In this document: in pieces, positions 43,194 to 53,163 of the stretch
Layout of the letters: each line of letters opens with the position of its first letter
Position numbering within the stretch: the first letter of the stretch is position 1
Assembly (NCBI GenBank): GCA_026168455.1
Contig: CM047426.1
Span: forward strand, 46,583,973-46,647,972
Length of the DNA stretch: 64,000 nt
DNA from: Theocolax elegans
Taxonomy: Eukaryota; Arthropoda; Insecta; Hymenoptera; Cerocephalidae
Direction of reading: 5' to 3'
Program-made: the position numbers and the translations under genes
Notes under the pieces: model-generated
What the model was told of the DNA's origin: nothing
What the model saw: the letters and a program-made list of their open reading frames with translations, nothing else
The model's database searches: none

Positions 43194-43316
43194 GACTTCC
43201 CAGTTATTCGAGTTAATATTATAGTATTTATTTCCAATCACTGGAGTTAAATTGAATTTCACCATGTTTAAACAATTATTAATTTATATCCACTATACTG
43301 GTGTCACTGGGAAGTC
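43194..43316. mobile_element. Small MITE, copy 1
   Basis: The ends GACTTCCCAGTTA and TCACTGGGAAGTC are inverted repeats. The interior, CAATCACTGGAGTTAAATTG and on, is repeated in copy 2. Confidence 0.7.
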
Positions 43317-43472
43317 TATTGAGATTATACGCAAGCTATCTTATATATGTGAAGTTTCTATTTTACTACATGAAAATATGCTCTCAAGAGACTTTTTGAC
43401 AATTAAATAAAACTAAAACAAACCAATTGATAACAATTCATTACATATGATAGCTTGCGTATAATCTGAATG

Positions 43473-43602
43473 GACTTCTCAGTTACTCGAGTAATACAAT
43501 AATATTGTACTATTTATTTCCAATCACTGAAGTTAAATTGAATTTCACCATGTTTAATCAATTATTAATTTATATCCACTATACTGGAGTCACTGGGAAG
43601 TC
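43473..43602. mobile_element. Small MITE, copy 2 (same direction)
   Basis: A near-identical second copy with ends GACTTCTCAGTTA and TCACTGGGAAGTC. The spacer between the copies is itself bounded by an inverted repeat (ATTATACGCAAGCTATC facing GATAGCTTGCGTATAAT), suggesting a nested or composite structure. Confidence 0.7.
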
Positions 43603-44570
43603 TTACATATATACTCAACTTTTTTGCAAGTATAAATGTAGATATTTACGTGTAATGTAATATAGAGGGAAGAAGCAAGTTAATAGTGTAGATAATAAAA
43701 AAATATAGTAAAAACTATATATATTATAGCTAGTAGGAGTAGTAGGTAGAATAGAATAATAATAAGAAGTATAACCAAAAAAATTATATATAATAATACG
43801 TGACAACTGTGTTGAAAAAGAGTGTAGTAGCAGCTCCCTCTCAAGGAATTTTTCAGAGTCTGACTGGAGGTTTTTACCTCTGTCCACACTCTCTCACGGG
43901 CTGGAAAGCAATTAGACATGTATATATGAGGGGAGACGAAAAAAACGGAAGAGGAAAAAAATTTCGTAAAGGAAATCAGCAAGCAATTTCCTTGTCATCA
44001 TTTTTCTTCAATTTGCGTCAATAAATTTACATAGAATTGGATGTGAAGTGAAGATGAATAAATAGAGAATACGAAGGTTTGATCGATTACATATTGGATA
44101 TAATGTAATAGTAAAAAAAAGACATAAAAAAACTGAGGGGTTAAATTAGCTATCTAAGATGGCGCTCACGCTATACTTGCGTCAGGGGCAATCATGCCTT
44201 TTGATTGTATAGCGCACGCACGTATACATACTCGCCGGTTGTAAGATGTGGGAATGTTCCGGCAGTATGGATAGTTCAATAATTATTTTAATTATTCCGC
44301 GCCGGTAACACAAGTCAACATGGTTTAGTTCTAAAAAAGTGAAGGGTCATTTGCGATGTAATTTTTCATGTAAAATCCGATTCCGGGGTCTGAATTGCTC
44401 AATCACGTCAGGATTTTAAGATATCATAACCTAAAAGTGCAAAATTCGCAATTTTTGGCTATATTTAAGGTTTTGTAGCATCATTATATTCTTTTTTCTC
44501 AAAAACAACCAATGGTACATTAACGTGTAAATCTTTTATTATAAATATAATTTTTCTCGTCCAGGCAAAA
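43603..44570. other. AT-rich region, nothing recognised
   Basis: Short frames at 43615-44024 on both strands have no recognisable family. A small GC-richer patch occurs at 44150-44240. Confidence 0.45.
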
Positions 44571-44869
44571 GTTTTTAAATTAATATAGAAATTTTGTCGG
44601 TCTTGCTGAGCTAACGTCTAACGACTCCAAGAACTCCAAGTTGCTCGCTCGAAAAGGCACGACAATTCGCCGCGTATCAATCCCGAGGACAACATTATGA
44701 AGGCCACAAGCCGCCAGACAAACTTTCTCCTTTCGGCTTTCATAATGTTGTCCTCGGGATTAATACGCGGCGAATTGTCGTGCCTTTTCGAGCGAGCAAC
44801 TTGGAGTTCTTAGAGTCGTTAGACGTTAGCTCAGCAAGACCGTCAAAATTTCTATATTAATTTAAAAAC
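44571..44869. repeat. Near-perfect 299 bp palindrome
   Basis: GTTTTTAAATTAATATAGAA runs into a GC-rich arm (GCTGAGCTAACGTCTAACGA, CTCGAAAAGGCACGACAATT, CCCGAGGACAACATTATGAA). The same sequence returns inverted from CTTTCATAATGTTGTCCTCG to ATTTAAAAAC. Arms are about 130 bases with only a few differences, around a ~35 base loop centred at about 44720. It is non-coding. Such a transcript would be a long double-stranded hairpin. Confidence 0.9.
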
Positions 44870-45089
44870 GTGTAAGTCTTGTTCTTTCAAATGCCGTTGA
44901 GTTTGCTCAAATAGCTTATTTCTACATTGACATATATCATTGTAAAGTTTTTGAGTTTCGTTAATTTTGTTATTCTCAAAACTCATATGATTCTGTAGTC
45001 TTTAACTTCCAAATTCGATACTTATGTTAAATTTTTACTTTTGACATTTGTATCACGTTTTTTTGCGACAATAGATTCTTTAAAACCAA

Positions 45090-45320
45090 AATTAAATGTG
45101 CATCAAGTTTTACGAACCAAAACTAAGTCCTATGTACTTTGAAGGGGACGAAAAGGGAACGAAAAATGCTGAAATTGATCGTAAATTATTTCACTTTTTG
45201 ACTTTCCACATACTTTTTGGTGTAGTTAAAATAAATGGACTTTTAAGATTAAGGAGACGATGTACTTTGAGTTTCAGCACCCAAACTGACCCCTTAGTAC
45301 TTTGAACGGGGTAAAAAGTA
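45090..45320. repeat. Diverged direct duplication
   Basis: AAGTTTTACGAACCAAAACT ... TACTTTGAAGGGG (45106-45150) recurs as GAGTTTCAGCACCCAAACTG ... TACTTTGAACGGGG (45268-45312). Confidence 0.5.
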
Positions 45321-45485
45321 TGCCAAATTCACGTATTCCAAACTGCAAATCCACAATCAGAAATCCAACAATCTTAATCACTTAATTAACAAGAATCCCA
45401 TTGCCTCTTACAAAATGTAATAACCTTACTTTTAACGCTACCCAGATACAACAAAGTGGACGTAGTAAGGATTGTTTCCTTTGGG

Positions 45486-45605
45486 GTGCTTGATTAACTT
45501 GTGTTCTCTCGCCTCTCACGAACCGGGGTGATTTTCTAACGTGAGTCCCGTCACCTTTCGTAAACCGGCGTGCTTGATTAACGTGAGTCCCCTTAGTAGT
45601 TAAAG
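45486..45605 (-). repeat. piggyBac-2-related tandem sequence (inverted)
   Basis: GGGGTGCTTGATTAAC, CGCCTCTCACGAACCGG and AACGTGAGTCCC resemble the reverse complement of the GTGAGAGGCAAG repeats at 36945-37070. It is probably the end of a related element. Confidence 0.5.
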
Positions 45606-45716
45606 GGTGGTATAGCGAGACGTAAACAAACCCCCACCACGCCTCCCTACGCGGCCTGCCGAAGGGCCGGTATGGCGCGCTGCGTCTATTTTTAGATCCT
45701 CTCTCTCTCTCTCTCT
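45606..45716. repeat. GGTATAGCG tandem array, left part
   Basis: One unit, GGTATAGCGAGACGTAAACA ... GAAGGGCCGGTATGGCGCGC, ending in a CT run. It matches 46815-46905, on the far side of the LINE fragment. Confidence 0.8.
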
Positions 45717-46775
45717 CACCCTCGACTGGTCAAAACAACTCATGACAATCTCTAGGCGTGTTTATGGAGTTTTGCACTCACTACGCTATTATAATAAGGC
45801 ACTTTCAATGAAACTTCGTAAAAATCTAGTGGAAGCACTCATTTTTCCCCACTTTGACTATGCGTGTGCGGCTTACAATGATGTGGACCAGACTAGAAAA
45901 CTAAAACTGTAGAGGTTATTAAATGCCTGCGTGAGATTTGTATGGGGCAATATAACGAGACGTGACCACGTAATCCCGTATAGACTGGGTTTGAGGTGGC
46001 TGTCGGTTGAGTCTAGACGCTCATACCTCATTGGTTCCCTGGCGTTTAACATCATTGCTCGTAAGTCACCATCATACCTGGCAGATCATTTCACCCAACT
46101 CAATACCCCTGGCCATATTCCTCGTTCCTCCTCCCGCCATCCACCTAGGCCACTCATGTATCTTCCTCCACGCACTGAAGCTTTAAACAGATCATTTGTC
46201 ATTACCTTCACTCGTATCCTAAATCATTTTCCCTCACTCACCTTCGATCCTTCATGTTTAGACAAATTCAAGATCACTCTGTTCAATCATCTGATTGGGC
46301 TCGATCAGGCAGCCTGGTCTATGCGGGTCACGAACGAGGGCATGTCTTTGCGGTCCATCCCTCACCTGGATGTAGATGTCTAGTCGGGATTGTTGTTGTT
46401 ATTGCTACTGTTATTGCTATTACTATTGTTATTATTATTGTGAAGTGTCGTTATTTATTATGCTGGTGCAGTTTTGTATTTGTCATTTTTTTACCATTTA
46501 TTCACTTTTTGTATATTTTATTTAATCTTTTATATTGCGTTTATTTTGCGAACGGTACATATTTTGTTATCTATTTTTAAATTTTAATTTATTATTTAAT
46601 TGTACATATATTATATTTTTATTTCATTCTGTTCTGGTTTTATGTTTTTTATTACTGAAATTTATTTTGTTATTTAGTTTTAAAAATTTATTCATTGTAA
46701 TAGTTCGCTAATGGTGCCTATGGGGTTTCTACCCCCTAATGGCCTAATAAATATTTCAATCAATCAATCAATCTC
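45717..46775 (+). mobile_element. 5'-truncated non-LTR retrotransposon (LINE) inserted in a tandem array
   Basis: The fragment starts in the reverse transcriptase C-terminal domain and ends after a 3' UTR with AATAAATATTTC and a (CAAT)n-type tail. Its flanks are parts of one tandem array, showing where it landed. A short microsatellite tail is typical of CR1/Jockey-group LINEs. Confidence 0.75.
45724..46383 (+). pseudogene. LINE ORF2 C-terminal fragment
   Basis: The frame reads DWSKQLMTISRRVYGVLHSL, then EALIFPHFDYACAAYND and RLLNACVRFVWGN. This is the RT thumb/C-terminal region of CR1/Jockey-type LINEs (known pattern: LVETLVFPHFDYAS.VYND...LQRALNACVRF). A TAG at 45910 interrupts the otherwise open 220-codon frame. 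No palm motif or endonuclease remains, consistent with 5' truncation at insertion. Confidence 0.8.
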
Positions 46776-47290
46776 TCTCATGCACCTACGTTTCAACACT
46801 CGAGCGTCTAAAGGCTGGTATAGCGTAGTAAACAAACCCCCACCACGCCTCCCTACGAGGTCTGCCGAAGGGCCGGTATAGCGCGCCGCGTCTATTTTTA
46901 GACTCTCTTTCTCTCTCGCACCTATGCTCCAGCACTCGAACGTCTAAGGACTGGTATAGCGCGATGTGCACAACATCAATACTCCCACTCCTCGGCAGAC
47001 TCTCTTTTTCTCTCTCGCGCTGTCTACGACTCTTGCGGGCATCTAAGGACTGGTATAGCGCAATGTACACAACGCCGATACTCCCACTTCTCGGCCACCT
47101 CTCTCATTCTCTCTCGCAATGTCTACGACTCTTGCGTGCATCTATGGGTTGGTATAGCGCAGCCCTCGGTTTTGGGGCTAATATGGCAAGGCGTAAACAA
47201 ATTTCTACCACGCCGTCTTCGTGATGCGCTCTTTTTTTAGGCAACGCTTTGGTACACCTGTACTCTCTCTCTCTCTCTCTCTCTCTTACT
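46776..47290. repeat. GGTATAGCG tandem array, right part
   Basis: Units start near 46815, 46954, 47052 and 47152 with CT(A/G)GTATAGCGC, spaced about 100-140 bases. They share ATACTCCCAC(T/C)(T/C)CTCGGC and end in CT-rich runs. Open frames across it follow from the repeat. A pure CT run closes it (47260-47286). Confidence 0.8.
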
Positions 47291-47416
47291 AATTAGTTAA
47301 AGGTATATAAGAAGGAATAAAGTAATGTGGTTATAGTGGAAGGGTAAATGATTGAATGCTCTCATTTTATTAAATATTAAAAATTTATTTATTAACGTAC
47401 AAAGCTTTCATAAAAA

Positions 47417-47575
47417 TTACACTTTTTTATAACCTTCTTTTTGTGGTATACTACAAGTATTTATAGAAACTTTTTCACTATATTTTTTCCATTGAGACTT
47501 GAATTTGTTTTCTTTATTTTTTTCTTGCTTATCTATTAGAGGTTTATGCTCCGGATTGCTGGTATTTGGACCCAT
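47417..47575 (-). CDS. Small hypothetical protein at the Polinton end
   Basis: An open frame of 52 codons starting MGPNTSNPEHKPL, strongly basic and asparagine-rich, ending YKKV. There is no recognised domain. It follows the next gene by about 60 bases on the same strand. It may be a real small gene or chance. Confidence 0.3.
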   Translation of the reverse strand: MGPNTSNPEHKPLIDKQEKNKENKFKSQWKKYSEKVSINTCSIPQKEGYKKV

Positions 47576-47632
47576 GTTGATGTGAGTATTGAAATAGAAT
47601 GAGTAGACTTGCTCGAATGATTTGTATTTATA

Positions 47633-48467
47633 CTATTCTTCGAACATGATAGCGTGTAGATCTTTTGAAATCAAGGGTAAGTCGAATGCGTAAATTTCAC
47701 CCAACACAATTAGTAAATACATATATAAATACATATTAAACCCATCGTTATCATCTTCGACCATTTTCTCGTTGACAAACCCTTCTATGTCAGTATACTG
47801 GGTACAATAGTACTGTTTAAACACTTTAAGATCTTGTAAAATACTTTTAGCATTTTCACCTTCTTCCTTCCCAAGCTTATCTTTTAAAAATTCGAGCGTA
47901 CAATCGACAGTCCTATTAACTTTACCAACTATTTCTTTAAGTAATCAAAGATGCAAATCTACCAACCCGCTCTGGTTTCGAAGTCCATCAAACGTTGATT
48001 GTTGCATTACTATAGCTGGTGGATTATTACGAAGTTTCTTCTTCTTACAAGATGGATTTTCAGTTAGCGTTTCAATATCACTTTCTTCTATAACATCGTG
48101 ATTAGACTCTAGTCTCTCGTCGATGATAATTGTTCTATGACCGTATGACGATGTAAAGCTTAAATCGTGCTTCTCGAGAAAAATCTTACTAGAACGTCCA
48201 AACTCTTGATAAAAAGAATAATTGTTATCGAAATATGATGTTATCAGATAAAAGTGTAGTTTCAAACTGTCCCAACTTTCTATATCCAGCGTAAGGTTCT
48301 TGTATGACGGTCCTGCGGTAAATAACTTAGTGATAATATCCTCCTCTCTGCTCAAGTCCTACGCAGACCCTCTTTGTGTTTGATTTATTCAGAGCATACG
48401 TTGTAGCTAATAAGAGATTAGACAACTCCGGGTACACTTCACGTTTTCTTAATTGACAGTCAGCCAT
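47633..48467 (-). pseudogene. Polinton-associated protein of unknown function
   Basis: The best start is MADCQLRKREVYPELSNLL (48467). A frameshift near 48350 leads into the frame from 48355 (LTLDIESWDSLKLHFYLITS, then a lysine-rich patch KKKKLRNN). A TGA at about 47945 interrupts, but the same frame continues (KEIVGKVNRTVDCTLEF to ISKDLHAIMFEE, 47633). The total would be about 275 residues. I do not recognise the family. The ESWDSLKLHF segment suggests a small DNA-binding or coactivator-like fold, but that is a guess. Confidence 0.5.
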
Positions 48468-48906
48468 TTTTTTACTTAAATTCTACACTAGAAATTTATA
48501 AACGTTATACTACACTGTTTCGTTCGGTAAACTCACAGATCGACTGTCTATGCTCAACTGACTGTTCTACAACCACCTCTTCATGTATCTATGATTGTCT
48601 TACCATTTTCGGATATTAGTTACTTTAACCAGATGTAACGTAGTACATCAACGTAGTGGGGGAGTACATAAAATAGAATTCTAAAAAAAAAATTAAATGC
48701 GCTTTAACAGATGTTGCACTGATTGTTTGGTTGTGAAAATTAGATGTAACAGAAAAAATAAAAATTATGCACTTCTGCATATAAGAAATAAATAACGTTT
48801 GACATTAATATATATAATAAAAAAAGGGGAGAGGATTAGAATGTTAGAAAAGAAACACAACTGTTTACACATCACCCATATTATTTATTTTAAAACTACA
48901 TTAAAG

Positions 48907-49236
48907 TTAAATAATCTTTCTAGAAATAAATGATTGATTACAATGTCCTAAACCACGTGAGAGTTCATCACCAAACGCAAACGTTCTCTTACATTTTTTA
49001 TATTTCAGTTTGTTACAAACTTTTTTGTATAAATTAATAGCTAACTTATCATTTTTTATAGTATTTTGTGTGAATAATTGAGAAAATGTGTTGAGATCTC
49101 CACCTTGACACATATGATGTAAAAACATTATACAGTATTGACCACAGCACGTTGAATCAGCGCTTTGAAGTTTCTTAGTATTATATTCGAATCTTTCATA
49201 GTTACGTCGAAGACGTTCTAAATGATGATGAGACAA
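48907..49236 (-). pseudogene. Adenovirus-type cysteine protease of Polinton, C-terminal part
   Basis: It contains the catalytic cysteine region STCCGQYCIMFLHHMCQGG preceded by RLRRNYERFEYNTKKLQSAD, the C-terminal half of the C5-type protease used to mature virus-like capsids. The N-terminal half with the catalytic histidine and the Asp/Asn of the DSYG-type segment is absent. Upstream sequence (a frame starting MNQQKRLWRDTRD at 49434 and ending in a stop) does not supply it. It is therefore a truncated remnant. Confidence 0.75.
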
Positions 49237-49478
49237 CGGTGGAAATCCAGAGCTTGCGCAATCTTTATTGTATTCATTATTGTCTTCTTTTATTTCTGTA
49301 TTTTCTTCAAGGGATTTCTCACTATCAAGGATATAATATCGACATTTGTACTTCCGTCGTCGTCAGAGATTGGAGCGGTTGAACTGGTATCGCTATCTCT
49401 AGTATCTCTCCATAAGCGTTTTTGTTGGTTCATGTAAGTGTTTTTTGCAGTACCTAATTTAAAGTTATAAAAATTTTC

Positions 49479-49661
49479 TTATTTTTGTATATGCATGATA
49501 GTACAAGGAACGTGAATTTCAGCGAGGCCAACTTCCCAATTTCCATTTAATCGGATTTCGTGACTTAAATACGTGGTAAAACAAGTAGATGTATTGTCTG
49601 GAAAGTACGACATACTATTATTGCTCGGTAGTACCAAATAAAAGTCTTCAAGGTGATCCAT
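49479..49661 (-). pseudogene. Polinton structural-type protein, N-terminal fragment
   Basis: A 60-codon frame reading DFYLVLPSNNSMSYFPDNTS and LNGNWEVGLAEIHVP. This start (LPSN.SM..FPDN...F...L...I.L.G.WEVGLxEI) is frequent in Polinton-derived proteins of metazoan genomes, thought to be capsid-associated. The usual protein is several hundred residues; here it stops after the first strand region. Confidence 0.6.
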
Positions 49662-49900
49662 GTTTACAACGATTTTACGTCAGATGCTTTAATCCAAGAA
49701 TTAAATTTTTCAGGGTACCCTACCCACTTTACCAACAGTTTTTTTCTTTTTCCCACACCTTTACTTTGTAGCACACGTTCGATCTTAAATTATTGCTCAC
49801 TAGCTACGCGGTGTGATCCCACGCTCGCTAACTCTTCGATTTAAAATATTCCGTCAATCACCTCGTTGTTCAGAACTCGCAATTCTTAAATATATATATT

Positions 49901-50773
49901 TTATCGTCGTAAAATTCGATTTACAATAAATATTTCTTCGCTGAAGTTTTTTTCAAAACCTTTCTCGAACTTTGCCTTTGACCTACTGATGCGTACGTAA
50001 TCCCCGACGCTGTATTTAGGATATTTAATAGGATTCCCATTTTGCTTTATCCCCCTCTTCTGTAAATTCTCTCGGGCTTGCACTGCATTGTACAGATCAA
50101 CCTCTGCCGGTTTCATCTTTATTCCAGAATGTGCAGAATTATTGTACGCGTACACAATTTTTTGTATTACATCAATATATCGATTCGTATTTTGATGCGT
50201 GAAATATCTTCTAACTCGCTCTTTGATCGTGCGATTTAGCCGTTCAACTACAGCCGCTTTCACATCGAGATTTCGAGTCACCCGAAAACGAATGTTATGT
50301 TTTTTTAAAACATTTTGCAGTGCTGTACCTAAAAATTCCTTGCCTCTGTCTGTTTGGAGCTGCACCGGTTTCCTACCCTCAGACCGTTTTAAAATTTTCT
50401 CAAAAGCATTGGCTACAGTGACTGCAGACTTGTCGTGTAATGGTTCAACCCATGCAAACTTACTTAAAATGTCGATAACGACTAGTAAATTGCAAAAACC
50501 ATCGTTCTCTTTTTTTATAGATGTTAATTGGCATAAATCAGCTTCCCAAACATCGTCCACTTTGGAAACGTTGTAGTGTAATCTTGGAAATTTTCGACGT
50601 ATGGGTTTGTGCAACGTGTAAGCGTCTTGATTGCTTAGCAATTCGTGCAAACGTTCCTGCTGTTTTTTCGATAACGATTCACCTTTTGCTTTCACTAGTG
50701 CGAGTCGGTGAGCACCAGCATGACCAGCTTTGTTAGATGGGTCATAATATTGTTTATTGTAATCTGCCGACAT
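49901..50773 (-). CDS. Polinton integrase (rve family)
   Basis: An open frame of 290 codons. Core residues are D79 (VWEADLCQL), D142 (LQTDRGKEF) and E177 (AAVVERLNRTIK), spaced as in retroviral-type integrases. The C-terminal part KYSVGDYVRISRSKAKFEKG followed by FEKNFSEEIFIV is the usual Polinton tail ahead of a chromodomain, which is missing or lost at the stop. Integrase inserts the linear element. The start at 50773 may be internal, since the family normally has a longer zinc-binding N-terminus. Confidence 0.88.
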   Translation of the reverse strand: MSADYNKQYYDPSNKAGHAGAHRLALVKAKGESLSKKQQERLHELLSNQDAYTLHKPIRRKFPRLHYNVSKVDDVWEADLCQLTSIKKENDGFCNLLVVIDILSKFAWVEPLHDKSAVTVANAFEKILKRSEGRKPVQLQTDRGKEFLGTALQNVLKKHNIRFRVTRNLDVKAAVVERLNRTIKERVRRYFTHQNTNRYIDVIQKIVYAYNNSAHSGIKMKPAEVDLYNAVQARENLQKRGIKQNGNPIKYPKYSVGDYVRISRSKAKFEKGFEKNFSEEIFIVNRILRR

Positions 50774-50776
50774 TTT

Positions 50777-51628
50777 TTACATGTCGAATTTTAACCACCT
50801 TCGCTTCACCATGTTTCTCGTCTGAGGTGGCGTAAATACTGACCCCATTGAACGCCGTTTACTACTACATATGGTCGAACTTGCTCGACGTTTTGCCGTA
50901 TTTAATGGTTTAGTCAATCTTTTGATGATCTTTATAATTTCTATATTTCCAATAAGATGCATCGGTGTTTCAGACTCACCAATAAATTTCGCAATTTCTA
51001 AACGACCTGTCGGTTCATTACTTTCCATACTTTCCCTTTTGTTCTTTCTATTATTACTCTCCCTCACAACAGAGTTTAATAGTTGTAATATGTTGGATTG
51101 TGGTACGAGTTTTCCATCCAACAGAACGTTTCCAGAGGCATTTCACTTTAATCTATCTGGTGCATTCGTGCGCCAGAACTTCAGTAATAATCGTGGCCTT
51201 TTTCGATTAATTTCTGGCAAGTTTGACAGAATGTTTTCTTCAGACAATGGTGTTAGAATTTCTTCGACCTCGTCTATTACGTTTGACGACTCGCTATCCA
51301 CCTCGTCGCCAGCACGGTTAAAACGTTGGTTTTCCTTAAAAAATAAATACCGTCTCAAAACCTGTAGATAATTTTTACATTTGTTACGTTCATTGTCAAA
51401 TTTTTTTGATTTTAAGATTTCAAACATTTTGTTATCTAAGCGTGATAAATTATCCCCAACCGTCTGAACCGAGTTTTCATTGATCTGTGGTACATTGTCT
51501 GCTACACCGTCTATCTTACTAGATAATTCATCATTACTTACAGGCAAAGAGGAAATAGGATACGTTTCCGCTTGCATACGATCTAGTGTTTCAGCCGGTA
51601 CTAAAACCATTTTTCGACCTCGCTCCAT
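50777..51628 (-). pseudogene. Polinton-conserved coiled-coil-like protein, split by a stop
   Basis: The upstream frame (51143-51628) starts MERGRKMVLVPAETLDRMQA and has a charged helical segment (NLSRLDNKMFEILKSKKF). A second frame (50777-51121) begins near LLDGKLVPQSNILQLLNSVV and ends RRWLKFDM. Together they match the general layout of a conserved Polinton protein (LVP.E.L..., then a C-terminal 'dG..i..sNi..LL...' block). A frameshift or stop near 51140 separates them. Function is not known to me; it lies between the integrase and the small protein upstream. Confidence 0.55.
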
Positions 51629-51651
51629 AACGTTTACTTACCGAAAATTTT

Positions 51652-52023
51652 TTAAAATAGCACGCTTACAAACTGACCCAGTAAAAGACGTAAAAACGAA
51701 CCACCGTTCTGTATTATTACATGTTTCTTTTTTTTCCACGTATTCTTTGTACCACTCCCACGCGAAGGTCTAATAACCAGCTTCCTCAAAACGTTTTTGT
51801 GTCGCTTTAAATGAGTTTTTTCGCTTTTTTTTAGTTCTACGACTCCTTGAAGTACATTCAAAGCACATTCGCAAATACACTTTATAAGGTTTTTATCAGC
51901 TATACGTAACAGAGCACAGCGTTGTCGATTATCAGCGTGATGTAAAGCAGTCAACAGCGCAATAAATTTTTTTGAAAACCGTGTCCCTGGTACGCAGTTA
52001 AATGTTGCCCTGGCCATAGTCAC
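51652..52023 (-). CDS. Conserved small Polinton protein
   Basis: 124 codons. Pattern: LLTALHHADNRQRCALLRIA, KNLIKCICECALNVLQGVV, KRHKNVLRKLVIRPS, then basic KKKKHVIIQNGGSFLRLLLG. The block 'I..CA.NVL.G.V.L...K..L.+++.VLR.L' and the C-terminal 'Q.GG.L..LL' are common in Polinton/adintovirus-associated proteins. Its role is not known to me. The frame is intact. Confidence 0.65.
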   Translation of the reverse strand: MTMARATFNCVPGTRFSKKFIALLTALHHADNRQRCALLRIADKNLIKCICECALNVLQGVVELKKSEKTHLKRHKNVLRKLVIRPSRGSGTKNTWKKKKHVIIQNGGSFLRLLLGQFVSVLF

Positions 52024-52182
52024 GTAAAGACTGTTTAATTGAGAAAATTTTTAAGAGTTTTAATCAAATTATTATAGATAAAAACGCGTGGTTGTCAAAG
52101 CTAATACTTTTGGTACGTATGTATATTGTGCCCGATCATCGGGAAATATACATGTACAGAAACGGAACGCGTCTGGTGTATC

Positions 52183-52746
52183 TTACTTCATATCTAACAA
52201 TAAATAGCTAAATGATGGCGTACACGCATTCATGTAAGCTTCTTGCAAAAATTTAGGATCCTCGGGATATACCTGTCTCGCAAGATGTAAAACTTGGGCA
52301 CGATCGCGAGGATTTTTAAACAGTACAATATAATTTGAATTTAACGACAAATCGCGTTGATTCTGACCTCTGTAAAAAATATTTTGAGCAATAAAAATAA
52401 CACTCATGTTTTTGTGGTGTAATCCTTTGGTAAATAAATCGAGCACGCAACTGTTTGACGATTCGCGCATTAAATCATCGAGAATCAATAATTTCTTTTT
52501 TTGACTATCGTAAGAGTAGTCGGTCGGTTGCGGTATTCCCTCCTTGAATTTAATTATTTTGTCTTGCCATTCACCGTAGTAAAAAAGAATTTGATCAAAC
52601 TGAACGTCACACATTTGCGGTAGATGTTTAAGAAATCGTTTCACGAAAACCGATTTACCGGCCATCGTTGGGCCGGCACATATGCATGTAAATGGATGTT
52701 TCCACCGCGTGTCCATTCTCAAAACTGAATGATATTCTCCGTACAA
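52183..52746 (-). CDS. Polinton genome-packaging ATPase (FtsK/HerA type)
   Basis: Walker A GPTMAGKS at residues 25-32 and Walker B LLILDDLM ending near residue 93, followed by LFTKGLHHKNMSVIFIAQN, the sensor segment typical of A32-like packaging ATPases. In related viruses it pumps DNA into the capsid. 187 codons is shorter than the usual ~220-260, so the N-terminus or C-terminus may be trimmed. It lies between the polymerase and the small conserved proteins. Confidence 0.85.
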   Translation of the reverse strand: MYGEYHSVLRMDTRWKHPFTCICAGPTMAGKSVFVKRFLKHLPQMCDVQFDQILFYYGEWQDKIIKFKEGIPQPTDYSYDSQKKKLLILDDLMRESSNSCVLDLFTKGLHHKNMSVIFIAQNIFYRGQNQRDLSLNSNYIVLFKNPRDRAQVLHLARQVYPEDPKFLQEAYMNACTPSFSYLLLDMK

Positions 52747-53163
52747 TACATTTTAACGCAAAAAAGCATGATCTTCGCGGACGGGGGCGGCGGCGGCGTC
52801 GCGGACCGGTGTTAGCTAGACTATCGCGTTGTATTCAGCTGTTTCGACGCGATGAATGCACTAGCCTGATCCCCGCGGTGGTCTAGCTAGGTTTTGATGC
52901 GGTGATTAATATTATTGATTTAACCTCCCGCTGCTCTCTGTAAATGACAATGGATGGGTAAAAATAAAATGTGGTAAAAACAGGATAAATATATTTTTAC
53001 GAATTTTTTATTTAATAAAAGTATACATATTAAGATATTTACATATTTACATATTTACATATTCACATATTTACATATTTGCGCTACATTTAACTCGATT
53101 TATAATTATATGGTACAGATCGGTGTTTTGAGATATAACGCCTTTTTTTAATATAGCACAGCA
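52747..53163. other. Spacer with GC-rich patch and 9-bp tandem repeat
   Basis: 52775-52890 is strongly GC/CpG-rich (GGGGGCGGCGGCGGCG). 53037-53081 holds five copies of (T)ACATATTTAC. No gene is present. Confidence 0.6.

Noticed and set aside
50199..51371. Plus-strand frames opposite the Polinton integrase and coiled-coil genes
   Set aside because: They are antisense shadows of clearly coding minus-strand genes.
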